Assembly: GCA_028015205.1 (NCBI GenBank) | Contig: CM051519.1 | Span: 41,955,979 to 42,019,978, forward strand | Source of the DNA: Mytilisepta virgata | Taxonomy: Eukaryota > Mollusca > Bivalvia > Mytilida > Mytilidae | Length of the DNA stretch: 64,000 bases | Reading direction: 5' to 3' | In this document: one piece after another, positions 10,176 through 22,451 of the stretch | Layout: every line of letters begins with the position of its first letter | How positions within the stretch are numbered: the first letter of the stretch is position 1 | Program-made: the position numbers and the translations under genes | Notes under the pieces: model-generated | Told to the model about the DNA's origin: nothing | Seen by the model: only the letters and a program-made list of their open reading frames with translations | Database searches by the model: none

Positions 10176-11563
10176 GAGATATGTCTCGCCTTTTTGTAAT
10201 TTTGATTATGCAAATGTTGAAATCATAATAGCAATACCTTAACATCTTACACAAGTTATGCAAATATTCAAAGTCAATGAACCATGACTGAGTTACATGG
10301 TTAAACAATCTCCATTTAAATGAGATGTGTGAATGCTAATACAACTGGATACCAAATACCATTGACTTATTATGTCGTTCCCAAACCTAAATACAAAAAT
10401 TTTGTGGGAAAAATTTGGTTGATTATATAGGGAATCACTGATGTGTGACTGGAGTGGGCCCCCCTTAGGTCAGTCAGCACCCCCCCCCCCCCACCCCCCA
10501 CCCCCCACCCCCCCCCCCCCCCTTACAAAAAGTTCTGGATCCGCCACTGATAGCAATACTTTAACATGTAAGTTATGGAAATATTCATTCAATGAATATG
10601 CACGAATTAGCCTACCTATGTGTAGCTTTTCAACCCAACCTCATCATGGCGAGACAAAAATCTTTTTGCTTGGCTTTGTGTCCAATGAAATATAATTTTG
10701 TTTGTTTACTTATAGTTACTTATAGTTACTTATAGTTGATTTCCAGTACAGGATCCCTCAAGGTTCCTCTTCACCAGACTCATAATATATGTAAAGTAAG
10801 CAAACCATTCAAAGTCAATAGACCATGACTGAGGGGGTGGAGCCAAATAATCTCCATGGCAATGAGATGTAGCAATGGTAATACATCTGCATACCAATTA
10901 TCATTGACCTACCACTAGTGGATCCCCATAAACTGACCTAATCACAAACTAATACATGTAAAGTAAGCAAACCATTCAAAGTCAATAGACCATGACTGAG
11001 GGGGCGGAGCCAAATAATCTCCATGGCAATGAGATGTAGCAATGGTAATACATCTGCATACCAATTATCATTGACCTACCACTAGTGGATCCCCATAAAC
11101 TGACCTAATCACAAACTAATACATGTAAAGTAAGTAAACCATTCAAAGTCAATAGACCATGACTGAGGGGGTGGAGCCAAATAATCTCCATGGCAATGAG
11201 ATGTAGCAATGGTAATACATCTGCATACCAATTATCATTGACCTAACACTAGTGAATCCCCATAAACTGACCTAATCACAAACTAATACATGTAAAGTAA
11301 GCAAACCATTCAAAGTCAATAGACCATGACTGAGGGGGCGGAGCCAAATAATCTCCATGGCAATGAGATGTGGCAATGGTAATACATCTGCATACCAATT
11401 ATCATTGACCTACCACTAGTGGATCCCCATAAAACTGAGCTAATCACAAACTAATACATTGTTGACGCCATCGCCGCCGCCGCCGCCGCCGCCGCCGCCG
11501 ACGCCGGAAACAGCATACCTATGTCTCGCCTTTTGACTCCGTCAAGGCGAGACAAAAACTAAT
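10176..11563 (+). mobile_element. Helentron-like non-autonomous element (HINE / pearl type)
   Basis: The architecture matches bivalve pearl/HINE elements: a left end near TATGTCTCGCCTTTTT; diverged then regular tandem monomers of 167 bp (10,785-11,457); a (GCC)n microsatellite at about 11,470-11,500; and a terminal hairpin at 11,522-11,554, GTCTCGCCTTTTGAC facing GTCAAGGCGAGAC. No protein is encoded. A C-rich low-complexity tract at 10,480-10,522 lies within. Exact termini are uncertain because these elements leave little or no target duplication. Confidence 0.65.
10785..11457 (+). repeat. 167 bp tandem repeat, four regular copies
   Basis: GTAAAGTAAG-type monomer starts fall at 10,791, 10,958, 11,125 and 11,292, a period of 167 bp. 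Copies are nearly identical, differing for example in GGGGGTGGAG versus GGGGGCGGAG. More diverged monomers precede them from about 10,200. Confidence 0.9.
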
Positions 11564-11914
11564 ATGTGGATTTTCATTGGTTGCATCTTAACACCATTGT
11601 AAAATGTATGCAATATAAAACTAATGTTTTCACCTTAAGACGCCATCTATAGGGAGTTATCCGCAATATTCGTGTTAATTCTAACAGTAAATGCATTTAA
11701 CTTTATTTGGATCTACAAACCAGACAAAAATCAGAAAATTTTGGAATTGATTTGTAAACAAATAAAACACGAAAAAATATTTAGAAATAATATTTATCAA
11801 AATATATATATACAAAGAGAGAGCATTATTGAGCAGCTTTAATCAGTCTCCAAGTTTTTCTAGACGTAGAGCAGGAACGTCGGAATGGAAGGAATATTTC
11901 CTATCAACATGATC

Positions 11915-14900
11915 CTATCGGGCAGCTTTTATAAGTCCCCAGGTTTTTCTGGTGTAAGCATGTTTTCTGTACCAGCAGAAGCCAACAGATTTGGCCATCA
12001 ACCACAATTTACATTTCACCTCTAATTCTGGAAAAAAAATGGAATTCAAATAATACATTTAATTTTTACAGACACATTACATGCTAAAATGAAGGTGTCT
12101 ATTTTGCAATTAGTCTTAATATAAAAATATTACAAGGTATATTTTTTTTATTTCCATAATTTCTGGCTTCAGGCTTATAAAACTGCACAATTTGTGCATC
12201 AAAACTGGTATGTTTATTGCTACAGAATTAAAAGTAAAATAAAACAAATAAAAATCAATCTAATTAAAATTAGATCTTCGCAATTGCTCCTTGTTTTAAT
12301 TTGGTTGTTTTCATGTTGCGTATGAGACATGAAAACAACCAAAAGAGCAAGTGCGGATGTCAATTTTATTAAGACTGAATTTAAGCAATATATGTACCTT
12401 GTTCATTGTATATGATTCCGTTCAAAGGTTTGGACTTTGGCATCACAATAACTGTTGAAAAACCTCTGGATGCATAAAAGTTACCTACGATGTTTAAATA
12501 AAAAGTATTGTAATATTGAGTTTGCTCTAAAATAAATAAAAGCTATTTCGGTGAATGGGCAAGTATAAATGTATGAATTTAAGGGTGGAATTATTCGGTT
12601 GCCAGAAAAAATAGATTGAAGAGAAAAACCATTATTAAAACCCTTGTTTTACATACTATATAAGCTACAAATGATATCTGAACTAACACTCACACCCTGA
12701 TTGTAAATTATTTAGGAAGTCCATGTTTCAAATGAAATTTCATTTCAGGAAAGATAAATTGATCGATCGAATTATTTCACTAGATTCATGAGATTTAAAC
12801 AACTGAAATACAATACCTTATATAGGACAATCGTTCGGTTAATTTTGTTATTTAACCGTTTATATACCCATAAATGATTTGATTTGAAAACTCACAGCAA
12901 GTGTCAGAGTTGTGCATGGTATCATCAGTTTCTGAACAATTACGAGGTAGACGATCGAGGTCCTTAAGAACAGCCTTTGGAAGGTTTATTTGCTGCTCTA
13001 ATTTGGGTAAAAGATCCTGTAAAAGAAAGGTGTATTGAATTAGTCATAAGTATCTACAAAGGTACTCCTTTATAGCAATATCACTTTCGGGGATAATATC
13101 TATAACATCAAATTGATTTCCCGCGTGATTTCAAAATTATGATGTGATTTGTTAGAATAGATGTTGGAGAATCATATATGTGTATACATAAGTAAAATAT
13201 TGTCAGAATGGTGTACAATACAAAGGGTCAGAAAGCATACAATAGCCTTTTCTGGTCTCCGTGCACGCTCAACTTTTTTTCATAATACAAGTTTTATTTG
13301 AATCCAGGTAAATTCAATCCACATATTTAGCCTGTTTTTTAGCCCGTCCCATAATCCTGCACACTAATGACTGACTTTTTATTACCTTTACATCTGGGTA
13401 GCTGTAATGTTGACTGAAATTATGGTAGAAAGCTTTGGTATTTATTACACTACACAGTGAATCCACGGCATCTTCCACAGACTTTGTTCTAAAACACAAT
13501 GATACAAGTTTTCTAAATAAATCACAACCTAAATATTTTTAATGAAACACGACAGCCGCACGTTCTCAGCAACTGCTCACACTGAATTTTCTTTATTTTT
13601 TATGGTTAAAGTTTGCCTTATCTTAGTTGCATATCCCTGCGCCACTGTTGTGTTAATCACAAAATTAAATGCTACGAGTTCAATCGAAGGAATATTTCAC
13701 AAAAGAACAATAACATTTTTTCGCTGTTTCACCTGTTCACTACCATTTCTTCTTTTTTAAATAATTCAGCCAGTGCTATGAATGGCAAAACACAAATGAC
13801 CAAAGAAATTATACTCAGATGTGACAATACCTTTAGTAATGAATTGGACAGGTGAGATAGTAGTCAAAATGTTAAATGAAGTGTGACTGATTAGGATATC
13901 ATACATTGATAATGTATATACATGTAGTGAACTGTTTTTAATATGACCTGTTCTACTAATTAAGTGTAAATTTACCAAAGTTGGAATATCAATTTTGGAA
14001 ATTGAATGGTTAGCCTAAGTCTTGTGACATTAATAGTTATCAAGGTTGCTTGATACATGTCCAAAAAAGAAGATCTTAGAGTCTTTCAGGAAATTTACCA
14101 AAATTGGAATTATTCTTTTTGAAATCTAAATATTCCATTTAATTTTGGAAATTTAATCATTCCCTATACAACTGTTGCTTTTTTGTAAACAAATATTTAT
14201 GGTTGCTAGGTACTTTTCCAAAAAAATTCAAATCTTAGAGTCTTTCAGGAAATTAACCAAATTTGGAATTCCATTTTTGGAAATTTAATGGTAACCTTAA
14301 CTCTAATGATATAAATGATTTTTAACATGCATGGTTGCTAGATACATTTCCACAAATGAAGGTCTTAGAGTCTTTCAGGAAACTTACCAAAGTTGGAATT
14401 ATTTTTTTGAAATCAAAATATTCCATTTAGCAGCTATTATTCTGCTATATCTTATATAATTTATAAAATATCAAATATACTTTATAAGATATCTTATAAA
14501 GAAAATTATATGAGATATCTTATAAATTATATGAGATATCTTATAAATTATATGAGATATGTTATAAATTATATAAGATATTATATACTATTAAATTATA
14601 TGAGATATCTTATAAGTTTATTAGATATCTTGAAGTTAGAATAAATAGTAGCCATACACGTGACACACGAGTATTTAATTTATTGAGGTAAATTTATTAC
14701 CGATCATTCTTTTGGCAGCTGTTCAATACCATCTTTAAATTGTCCTGGATGCTTCTGATTCTGTCGTTAATGCTCACTAATGTCTGGGTTTCTATTTCTT
14801 TCGTCATCTAAAAAATGACAAATTACTGAATAAGGTCAAGTAACAACTTAAATTTTCAGAAGAAGTTTGGGAGTTACCCTTAACGTCCACAAATAAAAGC

Positions 14901-17636
14901 TTGTTAGGGTAATGTAGCGTACTGGGTAGTGAAAAATCCGGTTTGTTTTCGTCCGGAACAGAATAAATAGTTACGCGACTGTCCCTATTGACACCATTTA
15001 CGACAAGTATGGTCTAGATAGGATATTCTAGTCCATAGAATATTTACGAAAAAAGGTTGTCCTAATATGCAGCCTAAGCGTGTTAAATGCAACATATAGA
15101 ACATAATTGAACAGTCGCCCCTCTCGCATCCTGCATCCTTAAATAGCACTATTCCGTAAATGATTCCCTGAATAAGCCTATAGGCTAATGATAAAATGTA
15201 TCTTTCTTTACCTTCTGGATATCCTTGTTGTAGGCAGTAGCTCTATCTATCAGTTCTGCCAAGTTGTCATGCTCTTTTCTATCAGTTTCGGTCATTTTGT
15301 CTACTCTTTTTGATAACAAGTAATTCCGTATTTTTAACTTAATGCTAGTGTTTTTATCAGAAATTTCCCTTTGCATCCTATCAAATCTGTCCTTACATAC
15401 GTCAAGTTTTTGATGAATTTCTCCATATATCTGATAAAAAGTATTATATATAAGTACAAGTGTATGGCGTATTCATTTCAAAAGCAGATGAACAAATTGA
15501 CACAATCAACGTGTAATTACCTTTAAGCCAGAAAAAGGAGATATGGAAAGATCCCAAGTCCAAAAAGATTAAAATAAAATAACCTTTTCTGCACATGTGA
15601 AATGAAACAAAAGGCTACATTCATGATTGCCTTAAACTGTGAATAATTGTTCACCTGGACAAAATTCGTTCCACCGTATACATGGCTTCTTCTATTTTTT
15701 TGTGTTTATAATTATGGTATGGTGTGCACTCATAACACTCTATTCTGAAGCATTTTTTGGTCTTCCAGTGTTTCAATTTGAGAACCACTGAAGTTATCTT
15801 AATCTCACCGACATAAGAATTTCTTAGTGAAAAGACATCAGCGCTGAATTCGATGTATTTTCTTCTTGGCTTTAAGAATTGTTTGTAGGACATGCTTACC
15901 CTTCCGGAGCACATGGTGTCACTCCAGTTGGTGGTTTAGTTTCTGTGCTGTCTTGTTCTATGTCTGTTTAGTTTATTATATGTTTTTTATTCTTTTAGTT
16001 ATATATGTGTCTTTGTGGCATTTATTAGTTATGTTTGATTCTCATGACCGTCTTTTCCTTTCGAGTTTAAGGACTTTTTTCCCACTGTTTTGTCGCTTCG
16101 GTTTTCTTTTCTCGATGTATTGTATAAACTGTTTCAGTACAAAAGGGAAATAAGTAGGAAATAAGCCCTCAAAAACAAAACCGGCGAAAGATTATTGACC
16201 ACTGATATTCCAATAATGCCTATTCTGACTTTTATAGACTATTGAGTATCAATGGATTAGAGGATGAAGACAGATATATTTAGCACGAGCTGAAGGACAT
16301 CTAAATATGCTTGGCACATTGAGAGTAGCAAGGTTTATAGAAATATTATTTTTCCTTCTAGCTTCTCCCATATGAAAGTAGAATCATTGTTTTAAGGAGG
16401 TGCCTATTTGGCTGTTTGAGATATACAATAAATACGTAGTCAGTTCTAGACGGTGTGAATTCTTGCAATTCAATACCCTGGTTGATAACCTACTCTCTGA
16501 ACCAATAAGCATGAAATGTTTTTTACATGATATCACTATATATGGATAGTCTTTGTTTAGTGTCTGGTAATTTTGTTCTACTATTATTTTTATTAACCTT
16601 CTGTTTATTATCCAGTTTCCTTATTATTTCCATATGCTTTCTGATGATATCAAGCAGATGAGATCTTGCGTTGCTTAGACACGATAGAAATCTTCCCTCA
16701 AACCTGCAAAGAAATCGTTCAAAGTTAAATGAACATTTGAACTTCAAACTTTCAATCTGTTTCATAAGACTTGTCCCGAAATAAAACGTGTTCACATCAT
16801 TTTGGTCTCGCCTGCGACGAAAATCGCGGAAGGCCAGACACAGGTGTTGCTTTAGCGGCGTCGACGTCGTCGTCGTTGACGTCAGTGTCAACAATTGTTA
16901 AGTTTTCTGCTTAACTGTTTGATAGGAACTACTTGTGATAGATCAATAATATTTTCTATAAAGTTGCATTACTATCAGTACATGGATAAATGATCAGTGG
17001 AAATTCAGTCAGGTTAACCCCATAAATGACAGACTGAAAATATACCCAAAAGGTGAAAACATATATACATACGTATAATCATACATACGTATAATCCTTA
17101 CAGATGGTTGGCTTGTTTAAATTGACATTTCCGATTTTGGTATGCAGGTGCAGATTACAAGCAACGTCGCCTATGCATCGAGCAATATCCAGTACGTCTG
17201 GAAAACCTGAAAACAAAACATGAATTGAAACAATGGATTTGCATCAATGCACAAAACAAAAAGATAAAAGTAGGCGAGCAATACAAACACAACCAAGAAA
17301 AATTAATTGCTCCGGAAGGGTAAATTGTCCATTTCAGCGTTGTTGTAAATTGTCAAGTCCAGTGAAAACCATTTCAGGTTATACTAAAAAGTTTCATCAA
17401 ATTATCATAAGTAATTAAATTGAAGGAGAAAATTTAACATTTGTATTAAAGAGTCATTAAAGTATATTTTCCAAATTGCTAACATTATAATCTATTACTC
17501 ACCATCTGATCTGATCTTCTGTTGTTTCTCAGATAACTTTTTCAATATAAACAGTGGTATAGGCAGGCCACACAACTGTCCCGGTTTCAAGAAATGTTCT
17601 ACCAGCAGACGGCTGTACCATTCCATTTTATCAACA
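11915..17636 (-). CDS. Gene B: unrecognised multi-exon gene, probably coiled-coil
   Basis: Nine minus-strand exons fit together in phase: 17,636-17,503; 17,206-17,102; 16,806(?)-16,598; 15,430-15,212; 14,807-14,701; 13,488-13,386; 13,016-12,896; 12,484-12,398; and 12,027-11,915 with a TAG stop at 11,915-11,917. With these boundaries the frame stays open for 399 residues before the stop. The 5' exon(s) are not found. The middle (IYGEIHQKLDVCKDRFDRMQ onward, then the MTKEIETQ exon) is rich in charged heptad-like sequence, suggesting coiled coil. The C-terminal part has clustered Cys and aromatic residues and ends WGLIKAAR. I recognise no family and see no membrane span. The third exon's acceptor is doubtful: it falls at the edge of a hairpin-element fragment. 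Gene A duplicates the last three exons. Confidence 0.65.
12256..12377. mobile_element. Short hairpin MITE in the gene B last intron
   Basis: The diverged counterpart of 1,911-2,045 at the same intronic position. The left edge is CAATCTAATTAAAATTAGAT. Stem remnants include TTGGTTGTTTTCATGT against ACATGAAAACAACCAA. Confidence 0.55.
13965..14410. repeat. Diverged tandem repeats in a gene B intron
   Basis: Three units share CTTAGAGTCTTTCAGGAAA (near 14,075, 14,234 and 14,364) followed by ACCAAA-TTGGAATT. Spacing is about 159 and 130 bp. A partial unit precedes them at 13,972. Confidence 0.75.
14440..14640. repeat. AT-rich minisatellite
   Basis: Repeated ATTATATGAGATATCTTATA-type units of about 20 bp, themselves partly palindromic (AGATATCT). 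It lies in a gene B intron. Confidence 0.85.
16788..16880 (-). mobile_element. Fragment of a hairpin-ended, (GTC)n-bearing element
   Basis: TTTTGGTCTCGCCTGCGACG followed by a (GTC)n stretch at 16,858-16,875 resembles in layout the end of the element closing at 11,563. It abuts the third recognisable exon of gene B. Confidence 0.5.
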
Positions 17637-19890
17637 CTAAAAAAGGCAATCGCAGCAACTATTTATTACTATTTAACTTTAAGATGAGCTTATTTGATGC
17701 TCGTTTTTTTTTCCTTATCTATGCTAAAATTGTATCTTGGTCAATGTATCTCCGAGCAGCAAGTGTGCGTGAATAGTGTTAATGTATTATCATATATTTA
17801 TTCTTTATATGACTGAATTTACATATATCTGTTACAAGCGTAAGTAAACCGCCACCAATTCACTATAAATGAATTTTTCCGAAAGTACCGGGTTTGACAT
17901 GACCGTATCAGCATGAACTACGCGATGTTTTTTTTTTATGCTGAATTGCATATCAGCCCTGCTACGTTCGAATTGGGCTAATCGAAATTAAAAATGATAA
18001 CCCCATTTGCCAGAGGGTATACCGGGTAAATGTAAAATTTATTTGATAGTTGCAAATGCTATTTGCAAGTTGCTAATCTGTCAATGCTAGTATTAATTTC
18101 CAAATGTTACGTCAATTTCCAATTATTGATATAATGTTAGTTGCCAATTTATGATCTTTATCGCAAAAAACATTTTCTCGGATAAAATATACCCAAGAAA
18201 CAAGTTTGTTTAACGGTAAACGAAGAAAACAGGTCCCGGTTTTCCTAACTCATCATCATACTGATTTTTGCCATTAGCAAATAACATGAGCATTTGACGT
18301 ACCCTTGCAGTAAATAGTATCAACATTTTTCAATTTGGCGGAAAAAATCAGTAGCAATTGCTAATTGGCAAGAGGAGAATAGTTTGAAATCAATAGACGA
18401 TAATGTTCTTTAATATTATAAAAAAAACTTGTTTCTTAGGTATTTTCATTATTCGCGAAAATGGTCAGCGCTGAACAAATGCAGATGTCATTAAGTGACG
18501 GTATGACGGGAGTAACATTTCAATGACATCAACAAATTATTAAATGTCATGAATATTCGGTAACTTGCATCCGTTGATCGGCCAGTAGCATAATCAATAG
18601 GTCACGTGCCTTCATTGATTCCGTATTTTAAAATTAATATTTAACAAACACTTATTTTGGCTGCTTTTAGCCCCCCCCCCCCCCCCCCTTCTGGATTCAA
18701 CTGTCATCTAAAACATTTTCGTCCACCACATTTGCATTTATTAATTTTTTCTATTATTTCGATTTTCAAGTGTGTTAAACAGATAACACAGAAGTGAAGA
18801 AGGTTTGGGTTAAATGTTGATTAAACTACAGCCCTGAAACGGAATAATAAAAGTAGGGAAAGAGATCATCGTACTGGAATTGCCAGAACTGCCCGACAAC
18901 ATCTTAACAGCAACATGTAAAAGAAACGATGCAGAGAAATTACACCATTTAATTTATAAAATAATTAATATATGAATACCCCAAAAATAGAATAACAAAA
19001 AACCTACAACTTATGGCGAAGGTTCCCGACTAGGGACCAGGACGGTTAAAACTATAGTTCAGCGAATACTCATCTGTTCAACCTAGTACTTTCCTTATAT
19101 TAGTGTTGTAGAAGAAATGTTGAAAAAAGTATGCATATTTTTACGAATTTGCATAAACTTTAAAGACAAAAAAAGGAGAAAGAAGTCTCAGTATATAATT
19201 TTACTTTTTCAGAAAATATTCCAAAACTACTGTTACAAGTAATAGAAAAAGTTTAGTTTATATGAAGGCTCACATTCCAGAATTTTTTCACTGCAAAATC
19301 GAATGAATAATTTAAATTATACATACATTTCAAACTCTCTTTTCATCAGATTAAAATCTGGAACAAATACTGATCCTGTTGTGCAATACATTTTGTATAA
19401 TTTGTAAAACTGTTACTTTTGATGAAAACAGAGTTGCCACAAGTGTAACTGACGTCGTTGTTAGGCAGACAGAGTCTTACGCTTTACCACAAAATCGACG
19501 TCCTATTGTGACGTTACCAATATAATGGACTCAGAATTGTTTAAACGTTTTTAAGAAATAATATTTTGTTAGAGATTAGAGACTCTTTAAGAGCTACATT
19601 TCACAGACTTCATATTCCCGGGAACTTTTTTCTTTCGACCATTGTATAAACAGTTAACTCTTTTAACTCTTTTGGAGGGCCTCAATGAAAATTAGATTAA
19701 GTCTAAATGAGTAACCCTCGATAAATAAAGAATTTACTTACTTACTTACATAGTAAATTTTATTTGTTCTATGTTTCATGCGTAAATAACCTGATTAGAT
19801 AATAAAAAACGACCCCCTCCCCCCACAAAAAAAAGGAAAGGAAAAGTAAGTATTCCACTGCTACTATTATCTTCCTCCTTCGATCGTTTT
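17637..19890. other. Gene-free stretch
   Basis: No supported exons. It includes an 18-base C run at 18,671-18,688 and the MITE at 18,186-18,452. The 5' exon of gene B could lie here but I could not identify it. Confidence 0.4.
18186..18452. mobile_element. Possible MITE
   Basis: AAATATACCCAAGAAACAAGT on the left pairs with ACTTGTTTCTTAGGTATTTT on the right, about 270 bp apart. The core has no coding potential. Ends are approximate. Confidence 0.5.
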
Positions 19891-19894
19891 GTGT

Positions 19895-20190
19895 TAAAGA
19901 CGTCAACGTCTATTTCAAATTAGACGACAAAGGGCGATTAAGAACAAAACTTTATAGCTTTATGGCGAACGTAATGACGAAAACATCCCAGTTGTGAATT
20001 TCTCTTTTCTTAGCAGTAACCTTAATACTTTCATATGTGTGGTATCTTGACCCTCATGATAAAACGAAATTAATGTCGCACAAACTGCTAAGACAGGTAT
20101 GTTCAGACTGTGAATATCATCAAGAAATTTTACGATCGTCATCACGACTTATTTGTGATTGATACGAAGTTTCTGTCTCACAAATAAAAA
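19895..20190 (+). pseudogene. Decayed 3' fragment of a Penelope-like reverse transcriptase
   Basis: Plus-strand frames give FKLDDKGRLRTKLYSF, then after frame breaks HKLLRQ and, near 20,138, a shifted match to the GRHHDL-VDRYE segment. These fall in the same order as LEIDTRGRLNTKLYDK, EKLLRQGYVTPK and GRHHDLVDRYEK in the intact element at 2,925-5,468. Several frameshifts and stops are present. Confidence 0.6.
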
Positions 20191-20300
20191 AGATATCCCT
20201 ACTTTTGATTACATGTTTTACTGGAATGAACACCTCACCGAACTTGACACTTTATCTGATCTACCTTACATGCAATGTGACGTTAACGAAGCAGGAATGC

Positions 20301-20685
20301 CAATCTAATTAAAAACCGATCTCTCATGGCTCGCGTTTTCTGATATGTCGCGCGGGAGATCTAACGAAATCCGCTTTGAGGTCAAATGTGAGTGAACTGG
20401 AACTTATGAATTTATAATGATATGCAAATGAGTTGACTTCCTATCAATAAGCCAATCAAAAAAGTTTATGAATTCTGGGGACTGACGATTTCTTCGTTAA
20501 TAAAATGAGTTACATCCCTTTACCACACGATCAACTTACAAGATCGCCTAAGCCGCAATTTCATTGGTCGAACAGGACACACCTACGAGGTCACTCACAT
20601 GTGACCTCAAAGCCGGTTTCGTTAGATCTCCCACGCGACATATCAGAAAACGGGAGCGATGAGAGATCGGTTTTTAATTAGATTG
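20301..20685. mobile_element. 385 bp MITE with about 95 bp inverted ends and 9 bp target duplication
   Basis: The left terminus CAATCTAATTAAAAACCGAT and right terminus ATCGGTTTTTAATTAGATTG are exact inverted copies; pairing extends about 95 bp with few mismatches. The direct repeat CAGGAATGC flanks both sides (20,292-20,300 and 20,686-20,694). A 9 bp duplication with long terminal inverted repeats is the pattern of Mutator-like (MULE) elements. The core of about 190 bp encodes nothing. Confidence 0.85.
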
Positions 20686-21189
20686 CAGGAATGCATCCCC
20701 ATCCGGAGAACCTAATGTCATCCTTCACATTGCTAGTGCTGTCTTGATACCGTTCTGTTAGATTTACCATGTGTTTTTTATTTGATTGGTTATATTTGAT
20801 TTAGTATATATTGTTTCTGTGTCACTATTCTCACGAATTCGCCTTGGATTTTAATTTTAGTCTAATGAACTTATCGCATCGATATTACTTTGCTAATATT
20901 TATTAGCTGTGTGAGCCACAATGTCTGACGATTTATTAATTGATTAATTAATTTATTTATTTATTTATTTTAAGCAGTAGTAAAGTTTTTTTTACCATTC
21001 TACCTCAGAAAAGTTTGTGAAACTAACCGCGCAAGAAATTTTTAACATACTCAAATTAAAACAGGAAATATGCGGGAATGGGGCAATATTTCCTAAACAG
21101 GACAGACAGTCTTTTATGTAATGAATCAGATGTGGCGCTTTTCATGCCTACTGAAATAAATAATCAAAGAAATAAGTTTATACCCTCAA

Positions 21190-21665
21190 ACACTCAAATA
21201 TTATATTTATTTATTTATTTTATTTGCAAATTACACCCATACGGATGAAAGCAAAACACACAATTTAAAAAACACAATGCAATACATGTACAGATTAAGC
21301 ACGACAACACGGTTATAAAGACAAAATAAAAAAATTTTATGCACAGTAAATTTTAAGCACTGTTGAATTCTACTTTAACGGAGGTGGACCCTATTTTCGC
21401 AATGCCAATGACTGCTTTATAAAGTCACAAATGAATGGTAGAAGTTCAAGTTTTGGGTTTAAAATAGATTTAATATATAAATTTAAGTTGCTTATGTCTA
21501 AGTTTTGGGGGATGTTTAATTGTTCTTAATTTTTTATTGACATTACAATGGAAGAAAAAGTGATATTCGTCTTCCCACTCTTTACAATTAGTACATAATC
21601 TAAGATCACTCTGAATATTTATACAAATGGAAGGAATTTTGTCACTATAAGCAACGGTTGAAATT
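21190..21665 (-). pseudogene. 3' fragment of a LINE (non-LTR retrotransposon)
   Basis: The minus strand from about 21,660 reads SDKIPSICINIQSDLRLCTN then CKEWEDEYHFFFHCN. The C-x2-C ... H-x4-C arrangement with ED(E)xHF resembles the C-terminal zinc-knuckle region of many LINE ORF2 proteins. Sequence toward 21,190 continues with stops and frame breaks and ends in a (TTTA)-rich tract, as a LINE 3' end might. The clade cannot be assigned. Confidence 0.6.
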
Positions 21666-22451
21666 CCGAGATGTATTTTTTAGTATTGATAATTTATTTT
21701 AAATTTTGTAGATCATTTATTACAAAATATATCAAGTTCATTTCGTCAAACTGAATTTTAATTATTGTTATAACACATAATTATCAATCTTTTGAACCAA
21801 TGATAACATCAAAACTTGTATATGTCATGTTTGGTCAAATGCATACCTTTCAATTCAAACTATAAATTTTATTATCGTTTTATAAAGTAACATAAAAAAA
21901 CGTATCAAAATCTAAGTAACGATAGCCTTGTGTTTAAATTTTGTTTGATTCAGGATAAGTCAAGATCAAGTTGTATATCATACACCATATCTTAGAGATG
22001 ACGAAGTACTTTTGTCAAAATCGAAATTCACCTATTATTACTGGTTGGTAGCAACCGCGCTATAAAAGTTTGAGAAGCTATAAAGATTGTTTTTTTAGTT
22101 GCTGACGCCCCAACCTTTAAAAAATAATAAAAGTGTGTTTACACGATACGAATTTTACACCCAACTGTTTTACGTTACCAAGGAATCATAAATAAATTAT
22201 TTGATTTTATCTTAATAAGTATGTCACATTTTTTAATTTTAAGGTATGGCCAAGTGGATTATTTCAAATGTCCCGATATTCAATGCAAAGTAAAGGCAGA
22301 AGACCTCGGTCATTATCAGAAAACTTCGGGAACGCAACATAATCTACTGACGCCACAAAGACGGTGCATTTAAGTATTTATGTATTCAATTGAACAGTTT
22401 TATATGACTGAAAATTTGTTGAATATTCCATATTATTACATTGAGTGTGGT

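Larger units (their letters stand above)
9440..13230. repeat. Segmental duplication, copy B, interrupted by a tandem-repeat element
   Basis: The partner of 680-2,809. Homology is seen at 9,440-9,545 and again from about 11,580 to 13,230. The intervening 2 kb includes the Helentron-like element at 10,176-11,563, absent from copy A. Confidence 0.7.

Noticed and set aside
10441..10695. 84-codon frame with a proline run
   Set aside because: It translates the C-rich low-complexity tract inside the Helentron-like element.
15655..15914. 87-codon minus-strand open frame ending at a GT donor, between gene B exons
   Set aside because: Its donor phase (2) does not fit the following exon (phase 0), whereas the 16,598 donor fits directly. 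Its upstream edge runs into repeat-like sequence.
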